From: Steroidobacteraceae bacterium
GTDB taxonomy: Bacteria; Pseudomonadota; Gammaproteobacteria; Steroidobacterales; Steroidobacteraceae
DNA: 64,000 nucleotides
Direction: 5' to 3'
Assembly (NCBI GenBank): GCA_017853555.1
Contig: JAFMJH010000002.1
Location: 62,001 to 126,000, forward strand
The notes under the pieces: generated by a model
Seen by the model: only the letters and a program-made list of their open reading frames with translations
What the model was told of the DNA's origin: nothing
Database searches by the model: none
Position numbers and translations under genes: made by a program
Part shown: in pieces, positions 45,052 to 53,838 of the stretch
Layout of the letters: every line of letters starts with the position of its first letter
How positions within the stretch are numbered: position 1 is the first letter of the stretch

Positions 45052-45942
45052 CTAACGCACCCGCCAACCGCCGCGGGCGGGGGCCGGGTCGAGCAAGGCG
45101 TGCAAGGCCGGCAGCCAATGTTGCATGCGCTCGGCGATCTGCCACGGCGGATTGACGATGACGATCCCCGAACCGTTGAGTCCGACGCGCGTATCGCGCG
45201 GATGGATCCACACTTCACTCTGCAAAAATTGTGGTGGATGCGCCGCGTCCTGGGGCAGTCGGCTCGGGAGCGAGGCGAGCCATTGATCGGTGTCGCGTCC
45301 GTCCTTGATCGGATACCAGATGGCGATCACCGCCGTCGGCAGACGCTTGAGGATTTCGGCGGTTGCATTCGCCGCCGCGGAAAAATCGCCGCGGGTGTCT
45401 TCATAGGGCGGATCGATCAGCACCAGTGCGCGCCGCTCGACGTTCGGCAACCAGTGTTTCAAGCGTGCGTAACCGTCGGCGCACTCGAGCACCAGATGAT
45501 TGGCGGTGACGGCCGAGTTGCGCACCGCATCGCGCATCGCCTCGCGCAACGCGACGTGTTCGCTCTGCTGCGTCTCGATCAGGACTGCGCGATCCTGCGC
45601 GCGCAGGCGTTGCAGTGCGAGCCAGGGCGAGCCCGGACAAGCGTGTCGCGCATGGGGCTGGTTGCGCAGCGCGCGCACCAAGTGGGCGTAGTCCTGCAAT
45701 TCTTCCGGCAAGGCGCGTGCATCGCTGCCGCCGACGCCGAGCAACCGTTCGACGCCGCCACGGAATTCTTCGCCCTTGCGCGCATCAGCCGAGGCGAGAT
45801 CGTAGCAACCGCGACCGGCATGCGTGTCGACGAACAAAAACCCCTTGTCCTTGCGCGCGAGTGCGCCCAACAAGGCGAGCAAGGTGACGTGCTTGTGCAC
45901 GTCGGCGAAGTTGCCGGCATGAAACGCGTGGCGGTACTTCAT
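45052..45942 (-). CDS. rlmJ: 23S rRNA (adenine(2030)-N(6))-methyltransferase RlmJ
   Basis: MKYRHAFHAGNFADVHKHVTLLALL; VLIDPPYE. Confidence 0.95.
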   Translation of the reverse strand: MKYRHAFHAGNFADVHKHVTLLALLGALARKDKGFLFVDTHAGRGCYDLASADARKGEEFRGGVERLLGVGGSDARALPEELQDYAHLVRALRNQPHARHACPGSPWLALQRLRAQDRAVLIETQQSEHVALREAMRDAVRNSAVTANHLVLECADGYARLKHWLPNVERRALVLIDPPYEDTRGDFSAAANATAEILKRLPTAVIAIWYPIKDGRDTDQWLASLPSRLPQDAAHPPQFLQSEVWIHPRDTRVGLNGSGIVIVNPPWQIAERMQHWLPALHALLDPAPARGGWRVR

Positions 45943-45956
45943 GCCCGCATGCGCGC

Positions 45957-48455
45957 TCAGTCAGCCGCGGTTTTGGTCTTGGACTTCGCTTTGGCCTTCG
46001 ACTTCGCCTTCGTCTTTGCCTTGGCTTTGGCTTTTTTCTTGACCTTGGGTTCGGCCTTCGCCTCGGGTGCGACGTCCGCTTTTTTGGCCGGCGTCTTCTT
46101 GGCGAAGCGGCCGCGACCGGGGCGTTGCGGCGCGGCGGCGAGCAGCGTGCGACATTCGTCGAGCGTCAGCGTCTTCGGGTCGCGCTCTTTCGGGATGCGC
46201 GCGTTGCGTGCCTTGTCGGTGATGTACGGGCCATAGCGGCCGTTCAACACCTGGATGTTGTCGATGCCGAAGTCCTGGATGATGCGATTCGCATCGGCCA
46301 ATTTCTTGGCGGCCACGACTTCGCAGGCGCGTTCGAGCGTGATGGTGTACGGATCGTCTTCGACCTTGAGCGAGGCGTACTTGGCGCCGTATTTGATGTA
46401 GGGCCCGAAGCGACCGATGTTCGCTTCGAGCGGTTCGCCTTCGGGCGTCTCGCCGAGTTTGCGCGGCAACTGGAACAGCTGCAGCGCCGCATCCAGTTTG
46501 ATCGTGTCCATCTTCTGGCCCGGACGGAGTCCGGCGAAGCGCGGCTTTTCTTCGTCGTCGCGCGTGCCGATCTGCACGAACGGTCCGAAACGACCCATGC
46601 GCACCGAGACGGGTTTGCCGCTCGCCGGGTCGACGCCGAGTTCGCGTGCCTGGGCCGCTTCGTCGCGCGAGACGTTCTTTTCGGTGTGCTCGACGAGATC
46701 GATGAACGGTTGCCAGAATTTCTGCAGCGGCTCCGTCCATTCTTCTTCGCCGCGCGATACGGCGTCGAGCTCGTCTTCCATCGAGGCGGTGAAGCCGTAT
46801 TCGACGTACTTGCCGAAGTGCGTGCTCAGGAAATTGTTGACGATCTTGCCGATGTCGGTCGGGATGAAGCGTCGGCTATCCATGTCGACGTATTCGCGAT
46901 CCCGCAGCGTCGAAATGATCGAGGCATAGGTCGAGGGACGACCGATGCCGTGTTCTTCGAGCGCCTTCACGAGCGAGGCTTCGGAATAACGCGGCGGCGG
47001 CTCGGTGAAGTGCTGCGCGCCGCGCAACTGCGACAGTTGCACGACGTCGCCTTCGGCGAAGTCGGGCAGGATGCGATCGTCTTCGTCGTCGGCCGAATCG
47101 TCCTGGCCTTCGAGGTAGACGGCGATGAAGCCTGGTTTGACCAGGGTCGAACCGTTGGCGCGCAGCAGGTGGCGTGCGTCGCCGTCGGGCCCGGCGAGCA
47201 AATCGACGGCGATGGTGTCGAACACGGCGTGCGTCATCTGGCAGGCGACCGCGCGCTTCCAGATGAGCGAATACAGTTTGTGCAGGTCGGCGTCGATGCG
47301 GCCTTCGAGCAGCTGCGGCGTGACGGCCGCCGAGGTCGGGCGTATCGCTTCGTGCGCTTCCTGGGCGTTGCGCGATTTGTTTTTGAAGTAGCGCGGCGCT
47401 TCGGGCACGGAGTCGGTGCCGTAGAGCTTGCCGATCACCTGCCGGATTTCGCCGATCGCCTCGTTGGCGAGGTTCACCGCGTCGGTACGCATGTAGGTGA
47501 TGAGACCGACCGCGCCTTCGCCGTAGTCCACGCCTTCGTAGAGTTGTTGCGCGAGTCGCATGGTGCGTTGCGCCGACAGACCCAATTTGCGCGCAGCTTC
47601 CTGCTGCAGCGTCGAGGTCGTGAACGGCGGCGCCGGATTGCGATTGCGCTGTTTGCGATCGATCGAGAGCACGCGCAGCTGCCCCGGCGGCGCGAGCGCG
47701 CGTTCGGACTCGGCCGGCATGCCGGCACCGCTCGCTTTGCAGAGCGTGCGTTCGACGTCACGCGCCGACGCTTCGTCGGTGAAACTGAACTGCTCGACCT
47801 TGCGACCCGAATACTCGACCAGGCGCAAGGGAAACTTTTGACCGTCGCGTGCGCCTTCGGCATCCAGCGTCCAGTATTCGCGCGGCACGAAGGCCTGAAT
47901 TTCGGCTTCGCGCTCGCAGATCATGCGCAGCGCCGGGCTTTGCACGCGGCCGGCGGAGAGTCCGCGCCGCACTTTCTTCCAGAGCAGCGGCGACAGATTG
48001 AAACCGACGAGGTAATCGAGCGCGCGTCGCGCCTGTTGCGCGTTCACGAGATCGAGCGACAGATCGCGCGGTTCTTCGATGGCTTGGCGGACGGCGTTCT
48101 TGGTGATTTCGTAGAACGCGACGCGATGCACCTGCTTGCCTTCGAGATCCCCGCGACCCTGCAGAAGTTCGCGCAAGTGCCAGGAGATCGCTTCGCCTTC
48201 GCGATCCGGGTCGGTCGCCAGATACAAGGATTTGGCTTTGCGCAAGGCGCGCGAAATGGCGTCGACGTGCTTTTCGTTCTTCTCGAGGATGTCGTACTTC
48301 ATGGCGAAGTGGTGTGACGGATCGACGGCACCTTCTTTGGGCACCAGGTCGCGCACGTGGCCGTACGAGGCGAGGACTTCGAAATCCTTGCCGAGATATT
48401 TTTTGATGGTCTTCGCTTTGGCGGGCGATTCGACGATGACTAGGTTGTCGGGCAT
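45957..48455 (-). CDS. topA: DNA topoisomerase I with Lys/Ala-rich C-terminal tail
   Basis: LVIVESPAKAKTIKKYLG, TDPDREGEAISWHL, active-site region AVGLITYMRTDAVNL. Confidence 0.97.
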   Translation of the reverse strand: MPDNLVIVESPAKAKTIKKYLGKDFEVLASYGHVRDLVPKEGAVDPSHHFAMKYDILEKNEKHVDAISRALRKAKSLYLATDPDREGEAISWHLRELLQGRGDLEGKQVHRVAFYEITKNAVRQAIEEPRDLSLDLVNAQQARRALDYLVGFNLSPLLWKKVRRGLSAGRVQSPALRMICEREAEIQAFVPREYWTLDAEGARDGQKFPLRLVEYSGRKVEQFSFTDEASARDVERTLCKASGAGMPAESERALAPPGQLRVLSIDRKQRNRNPAPPFTTSTLQQEAARKLGLSAQRTMRLAQQLYEGVDYGEGAVGLITYMRTDAVNLANEAIGEIRQVIGKLYGTDSVPEAPRYFKNKSRNAQEAHEAIRPTSAAVTPQLLEGRIDADLHKLYSLIWKRAVACQMTHAVFDTIAVDLLAGPDGDARHLLRANGSTLVKPGFIAVYLEGQDDSADDEDDRILPDFAEGDVVQLSQLRGAQHFTEPPPRYSEASLVKALEEHGIGRPSTYASIISTLRDREYVDMDSRRFIPTDIGKIVNNFLSTHFGKYVEYGFTASMEDELDAVSRGEEEWTEPLQKFWQPFIDLVEHTEKNVSRDEAAQARELGVDPASGKPVSVRMGRFGPFVQIGTRDDEEKPRFAGLRPGQKMDTIKLDAALQLFQLPRKLGETPEGEPLEANIGRFGPYIKYGAKYASLKVEDDPYTITLERACEVVAAKKLADANRIIQDFGIDNIQVLNGRYGPYITDKARNARIPKERDPKTLTLDECRTLLAAAPQRPGRGRFAKKTPAKKADVAPEAKAEPKVKKKAKAKAKTKAKSKAKAKSKTKTAAD

Positions 48456-48558
48456 TGGGTTTCGCTATGCAAAATTCGCTGTGGGCCAGATAGACGAAAC
48501 CGCGGACGAGCCGCGGTTGGTGGCGTCGCGCGGTCCGTACCGCGCCGCGGCATGAGGG

Positions 48559-49041
48559 TCAGTGCGGTTGCTCCGGCAGGTCGAATACCAGATCTTCCAT
48601 GCGCGAGCAGGCGAGTTCTTCGCCGGGCTGGCTCGACAACACCATCAGCACGACCCACTTCAATTGATTGACGTCGAGTTCGTTCGCGTCGAGCGCGAGC
48701 AGACGCTCGATGACGATCTCGCGCTGCTGCGGCGAGAGGATGCCGGTGCGTTCGAGCGTGAGCAGGTAGCCGCGGCAGTCCGAGGGCAGATGGTGCCGTT
48801 CGGCGTCGGTGAACACGCGCATCGCGCGCGAGCCGGCATCGGCCAGCAAGGGGCGGTCGCGTTCACCGGCCAGATCGGCGAGCCAGTCGAGCGCGCGCTC
48901 GACCTTGTCGCCTTCGAAGCCGGCGTCTTCGAGGTCCTGGGCGAGTTCGTCGCGCTCGGGCACCACTTCTATGTCGGCCAGCATGTACCGGTCGAATACA
49001 TATATGAGGATGTCGAGCACGCTGCCGTCGAGTTCTGTCAT
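48559..49041 (-). CDS. smg: Smg family protein (DUF494)
   Basis: DILIYVFDRYMLADIEVVPERDELAQDLEDAGF; between topA and dprA. Confidence 0.92.
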   Translation of the reverse strand: MTELDGSVLDILIYVFDRYMLADIEVVPERDELAQDLEDAGFEGDKVERALDWLADLAGERDRPLLADAGSRAMRVFTDAERHHLPSDCRGYLLTLERTGILSPQQREIVIERLLALDANELDVNQLKWVVLMVLSSQPGEELACSRMEDLVFDLPEQPH

Positions 49042-49055
49042 AAGGCGTAGTCAGT

Positions 49056-50228
49056 TCAAGCTGTCGGGCCGCCCCGCGGGGCGAGCACCCGGAAATACCG
49101 TCCGAAACCGTCCGAATCGACGCGTCCCTCGAATTCGAGGTGCAGGAGCAGGGACGCTACAGAAGTGCTGGAGAGGCCGGTGCTCGCGATGAGCGCGTCG
49201 ACGCTCGTCGGCTCGAAGCCGAGGGCATCTAACAGGATTTCGGCAGGGTTGTCCAACCGGGGGGAGGGGTTTCGCGGCGCTTCGGCAGGATTTCGGACGC
49301 CGTCAACCAATTGATTTTTATAGGTAAATTGGATTTCGGAGAGGATGTCGTCGAGGTTTTCGACGAGTTTGGCCCCTTGGCGGATCAAAGCGTGGCAGCC
49401 CTGCGACAGCGGGCTGTGGATCGAGCCGGGGATGGCGAAGATCTCCCGGCCCTGCTCGCCGGCGCAGCGAGCGGTGGCGAGCGAACCGCTGCGACGGGCG
49501 GCTTCGACGACCAGCACCCCGAGCGCGAGACCGCTGATGAGCCGATTGCGTTGCGGAAAGTGCGCCGGCAAGGGCGGGGTGCCGGGTGGAAATTCCGACA
49601 CGAGTGCGCCTGCGGCGGCGATGCGTTCGGCAAGCTCGAGGTGACTTTCGGGATAGGTGCGGTCGAGCCCGGTGGCGCAGACGGCGACGGTCGTACCGCC
49701 GCCGAGCAACGCGCCTTCGTGGCTCGCCGCGTCGATGCCGAGCGCGAGACCGCTGGTGATCACGAGGCCGCAAGCGGCCAATTCATAGGCGAATTCGCGT
49801 GCGCTGCGCTCGCCGGTGGCGGTGGGGTTGCGGCTGCCGACGACGGCGAGCTGCGCGCGACCGAGCACCGCCGTGGCGCCGCGCACGAACAGCACCGCGG
49901 GCGCGTCGCGGATCTGGCGCAACTGCGGCGGATAGCCCGGTTCGTGCGCCGCGAGCAGTTGCAGCGAGTGGCGTTCGAGCGCGCACAGGTCGGACTCGAG
50001 CGCGGCGTGATCGCGAGCGGCGAGATCACGCGCCGCGGCCGGACGCAGGCCGAGCTTGCGCAGCGCCGCGGCGTCGGCGTCGAGGAGCGCCTGCAGGGAA
50101 CCTGTTTGCGCGAGCGCGGTCTCGAAGGTGTCGGCATCGAGCCCGTTGCAGCGTGCGAGTGCGCACAGCGCGAGGGTTTCGTGCTCGGGACGAGCGGGGC
50201 GGACGGAGTGCGTGGTCGGCTGCGGCAT
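49056..50228 (-). CDS. dprA: DNA-processing protein DprA
   Basis: AVVGSRNPTATGERSAREFAYELA, SGLALGIDAASHEGAL, GREIFAIPGSIHSPLSQGCHALIRQGAKLV. Confidence 0.96.
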   Translation of the reverse strand: MPQPTTHSVRPARPEHETLALCALARCNGLDADTFETALAQTGSLQALLDADAAALRKLGLRPAAARDLAARDHAALESDLCALERHSLQLLAAHEPGYPPQLRQIRDAPAVLFVRGATAVLGRAQLAVVGSRNPTATGERSAREFAYELAACGLVITSGLALGIDAASHEGALLGGGTTVAVCATGLDRTYPESHLELAERIAAAGALVSEFPPGTPPLPAHFPQRNRLISGLALGVLVVEAARRSGSLATARCAGEQGREIFAIPGSIHSPLSQGCHALIRQGAKLVENLDDILSEIQFTYKNQLVDGVRNPAEAPRNPSPRLDNPAEILLDALGFEPTSVDALIASTGLSSTSVASLLLHLEFEGRVDSDGFGRYFRVLAPRGGPTA

Positions 50229-50287
50229 GCGGCGAGCATAGGCAGCGGAGCGGCAGGCTTCGTGGCCCAAAACCCGCGCGTTCGCAC

Positions 50288-50296
50288 TGATATAAT
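50288..50296 (+). promoter_or_regulatory. Extended -10 promoter element for def-fmt operon
   Basis: TGaTATAAT, about 37 bp upstream of the def start. Confidence 0.6.
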
Positions 50297-50332
50297 CGAA
50301 CGCCACGAATTACCTTGGCAGAAGAGGCCCCC

Positions 50333-50878
50333 ATGGCGCTGCTCGAAATTCTCGAATTCCCCGATCCGCGTTTGCGCACCCGCGCCGAACCCGTCACCCG
50401 ATTCGATGCCGAGCTCGTGCGTCTGGTCGACGACATGTTCGAGACCATGTACGCCGCACCCGGCATCGGGCTCGCCGCTTCGCAGGTCAACGTGCATCAA
50501 CGTCTGCTCGTGATGGACGTGTCGGGCGATCGCAGTGATCCGATGGTGTTCGCGAACCCCGAGATCATCGCGCGCGACGGCATCGGCTTGATGGAAGAAG
50601 GCTGTCTGTCGGTGCCCGGCATTTTCGACGAGGTCGAGCGCGCACAGCGCGTGACCGTGCGCGCCCAGGACCGTCACGGCATCACCTTCGAGCGCGAACT
50701 CACCGAGCTCGCCGCCGTGTGTCTGCAGCACGAGATGGATCATCTCGACGGCAAATTGTTCGTCGACTATCTCTCCTCGCTCAAGCGCGATCGCATCCGT
50801 CGCAAACTGGAAAAAGACCGTCGTGCGCGCACCGAGCGTCACGACGCCAAAGTTCCGGTCGGCGCGGCGCGCGTCTGA
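50333..50878 (+). CDS. def: Peptide deformylase
   Basis: [47 protein letters not shown]. Confidence 0.97.
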   Translation: MALLEILEFPDPRLRTRAEPVTRFDAELVRLVDDMFETMYAAPGIGLAASQVNVHQRLLVMDVSGDRSDPMVFANPEIIARDGIGLMEEGCLSVPGIFDEVERAQRVTVRAQDRHGITFERELTELAAVCLQHEMDHLDGKLFVDYLSSLKRDRIRRKLEKDRRARTERHDAKVPVGAARV

Positions 50879-50897
50879 CGTCGTCGCGGGCATCGTC

Positions 50898-51839
50898 GTG
50901 CGCATCGTCTACGCCGGTACTCCGGAGTTCGCCGTGCCGCCGCTCGCGGCGCTGCTCGCGTCGCGGCACGAACTGGTCGGCGTGCTCACGCAACCGGACC
51001 GGCCGGCCGGTCGCGGCCGCAAGCTCGCCGTCGGTGCCGTCAAAGAATTCGCCGTGCGGCACGGTCTCCCGATCGAACAACCGCGCACTTTGCGCACGCC
51101 CGAGGGACGCGCGGCACTCGCGGCTTGGCAGCCGGATCTGCTGGTGGTGGTCGCCTACGGGCTCATCCTGCCGCCCGAGGCGCTGGCGATTCCACGGCTC
51201 GGTTGTCTCAACATTCACGGCTCGCTGTTGCCGCGCTGGCGCGGCGCCGCGCCGATCCAGCGCGCTTTGCTCGCCGGCGATCGTGACACCGGCGTCACGA
51301 TCATGAAGATGGATGCCGGTCTCGACACCGGGCCCACCTTGCTCACGCGTGCGTGGCCGATCGGCGCGGCGGATACCTCCGGCAGTCTGCACGCCGCGCT
51401 CGCAACGCTCGGCGCAGAGGCGCTGATCGAAGCGCTCGATGGTCTCGAGGCAGGCCGTTTGCCGGCCGTCGCGCAGCCGCAGCTCGGCGTGACCTATGCC
51501 GCGAAGATCGACAAGAGCGAAGCGCGCATCGATTGGCGCGAATCGGCCGAAGCGATCGAACGGCGCGTACGCGCCTTCGTGCCCTGGCCGATCGCCGAAA
51601 CCACGTATCGCGGCGAAGCCTTGCGCATCCATCGCGCCATCGCGCTCGATGATCTCGCCGTCGGCCGCAGCGCGCAGCTCGCGCCCGGCACGGTGCTCGG
51701 TTTGCGCGACGAATTTTTGGTCGTCGCCTGCGGCAGCGGTTGTCTCGGCATCGCCGAGTTGCAACGCGCCGGCCGACGCACGCTCGCCGCGCGTGAATTT
51801 TGCAACGGAATCGATTTGTCAGCCGAGGTGCTCGCATGA
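50898..51839 (+). CDS. fmt: Methionyl-tRNA formyltransferase
   Basis: RIVYAGTPEFAVPPLAALL, NIHGSLLPRWRGAAPIQRALLAGDRDTGVTIMKMD; GTG start. Confidence 0.97.
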   Translation: MRIVYAGTPEFAVPPLAALLASRHELVGVLTQPDRPAGRGRKLAVGAVKEFAVRHGLPIEQPRTLRTPEGRAALAAWQPDLLVVVAYGLILPPEALAIPRLGCLNIHGSLLPRWRGAAPIQRALLAGDRDTGVTIMKMDAGLDTGPTLLTRAWPIGAADTSGSLHAALATLGAEALIEALDGLEAGRLPAVAQPQLGVTYAAKIDKSEARIDWRESAEAIERRVRAFVPWPIAETTYRGEALRIHRAIALDDLAVGRSAQLAPGTVLGLRDEFLVVACGSGCLGIAELQRAGRRTLAAREFCNGIDLSAEVLA

Positions 51840-53260
51840 ACGCGCGCGTGAAATCAGGGCGCGTGGCGACGCACGCCAAGCCGAACAAACTCGCACCCGG
51901 TGCGGATACGCTGGTCGCCGCCGTCAGCGCGGTGCTTGCGGTGGTGCAGGAGGGTCGCTCGGCCGACGACGCGCTCGCGTTCGCCGAAGCGCGCGCGGAC
52001 CGCGCGGCCGTCCGCGCGATCACGCTCGGGACGCTGCGCTGGTATTTCCGTCTCGTGCCGGTGCTGCGCACGCTCGTCGAGCGCGACGTCGAGAGTACTG
52101 CGCCGCTGCTGCGCGCCTTGCTCGTCACTGCCGCGCATCAAGTGGAGTATTCGCGCGGCGCGCCCGAGGTGAGCGTGCACCTGGCCGTCGAAGCGGCGCG
52201 CGGGCTCGGTCTCGAGCGCGCCACCGGTTTCGTCAACGCCGTGCTGCGTCGCTTCGTGCGCGAACGCGACGCGGCCTTCGCGTCGGTCGATGGGGATCCG
52301 GCCGTGCGCACTGCACATCCGGCATGGTTCGCCGCCGCAGTGACCGAGGCCTGGCCGGAGCAGGCGATTTCTTTGCTCGAGGCGAACGACGGTCATCCGC
52401 CGATGGTGTTGCGCGTCGCGCGCCGTGGCAACGAGTCGCTCGCGATCACCACGCAAAACTATCTGCAGGAACTCGCCGCCGAAGGGCGCGCGGCGGTGGC
52501 GCTCGGCTGGTGTGCCGGCGCGGTGCGACTCGAACATTCGGCGCCGGTGTCGGCGTTGCCGGGATTTCGCGACGGACGCGTTTCGGTGCAGGACGCCGGT
52601 GCGCAACTGGCGGCGCGACTGCTTGCGCCGCTGCCCGGTGATCGCGTGCTCGATGCCTGTGCCGCACCGGGCGGCAAGACCGGGCATATACTCGAGTGCG
52701 AGCCCGGCGTGGGGTCGCTGCTCGCGATCGACAGCGACGAATCCCGGCTTTCTTTGGTGCGCGGCACTCTGGAGCGCCTCGCGGAGTCGAATGCGACCAT
52801 GGCCGAGGCGTGCCGGCGCGTGAATTTGCGCGCGGCGGATCTGACGGTCGCCGAGACCTTGGCCGACGAAGATGCTTTCGATCGAATCCTGCTCGATGCG
52901 CCGTGCTCGGCGACCGGCGTGATCCGTCGTCATCCCGACATCAAACTTTTGCGCCGCGCCGAAGACATCGCGGCGCTGGCGCGCATCCAGCAACGTCTGC
53001 TCGAGCTGTGCTTCGCGCGGCTCGCACCCGGGGGGCGTCTCGTGTACGTCACCTGTTCGGTGCTGCCGGCCGAGAACGAGTCGGCCGTGCAGGCCTTCGT
53101 CGCGCGTACGCCCGCCGCACGGCTTCTGCCCTGGCCGGCCGAGGTCGACTTGCCGCCGGGTGCGCTGCGTCTGCAGGCCGGCGTGCAGTTGCTGCCGAAT
53201 GCCGCGGGCGATACCGACGGCTTCTATTATTGTCTCCTCACCAAAGGTGACGGGGCATGA
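51836..53260 (+). CDS. rsmB: 16S rRNA (cytosine(967)-C(5))-methyltransferase RsmB
   Basis: NusB-like N-terminus; DACAAPGGKTGHILE, DAPCSATGVIRRHPDIK. Confidence 0.96.
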   Translation: MNARVKSGRVATHAKPNKLAPGADTLVAAVSAVLAVVQEGRSADDALAFAEARADRAAVRAITLGTLRWYFRLVPVLRTLVERDVESTAPLLRALLVTAAHQVEYSRGAPEVSVHLAVEAARGLGLERATGFVNAVLRRFVRERDAAFASVDGDPAVRTAHPAWFAAAVTEAWPEQAISLLEANDGHPPMVLRVARRGNESLAITTQNYLQELAAEGRAAVALGWCAGAVRLEHSAPVSALPGFRDGRVSVQDAGAQLAARLLAPLPGDRVLDACAAPGGKTGHILECEPGVGSLLAIDSDESRLSLVRGTLERLAESNATMAEACRRVNLRAADLTVAETLADEDAFDRILLDAPCSATGVIRRHPDIKLLRRAEDIAALARIQQRLLELCFARLAPGGRLVYVTCSVLPAENESAVQAFVARTPAARLLPWPAEVDLPPGALRLQAGVQLLPNAAGDTDGFYYCLLTKGDGA

Positions 53261-53838
53261 TGGGGCGTAATGCGATGGCGGCGTGCATGCGATGGGTGTG
53301 GCTCGCCTGGTTCGGGCTCGTGCCGTTGGCCGAGGCCGATGCGCTCGATGGCGCGCTCGAAGTCCAGTCCGCGTTCGTGAGTACGACCGCAGGGGTCTAT
53401 CAGCTCAACGCGCACATCCGCTATCCGAACAACGACGAAACCGCTGCCGCCCTGCGCGACGGGGTGACGCTGTTCTACGACCTCGATCTTGAAGTGACGC
53501 GCGAGCGTCGCTATTGGACGAACGCGATGATCGTCGCGCTGTCGTTGCGGCGCGAACTCGCTTACCACTCGGTGAGCGAACGTTACGTGGTGCGCGATCC
53601 GCTCGCGCCCGAACAACGCACTTTCGCCACGCTCGTGGAGGCGCTCGATTACATGGGCAACGTCGAAAACTGGCCCATCCTGGTCGCCGCCCAAGTGCCC
53701 GGCTCGGCGAATTACAAAGTCGGCGTCCGCGCCAGCATCCATCGCGGCAAACTCACCGATGCGTTGCGTACGCTGATGTTCTGGTCGGACGATTGGCAGC
53801 GCACCAGCGAATGGTATTCATGGTCGTTGCCGCGCTGA
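53257..53838 (+). CDS. DUF4390 domain-containing exported protein
   Basis: Signal peptide; LRDGVTLFYDLDLEVTRERRYW; position between rsmB and ntrY-like gene. Confidence 0.85.
   Translation: MMGRNAMAACMRWVWLAWFGLVPLAEADALDGALEVQSAFVSTTAGVYQLNAHIRYPNNDETAAALRDGVTLFYDLDLEVTRERRYWTNAMIVALSLRRELAYHSVSERYVVRDPLAPEQRTFATLVEALDYMGNVENWPILVAAQVPGSANYKVGVRASIHRGKLTDALRTLMFWSDDWQRTSEWYSWSLPR

Noticed and set aside
46125-48317. 730-aa plus-strand ORF
   Set aside because: Antisense shadow of topA.
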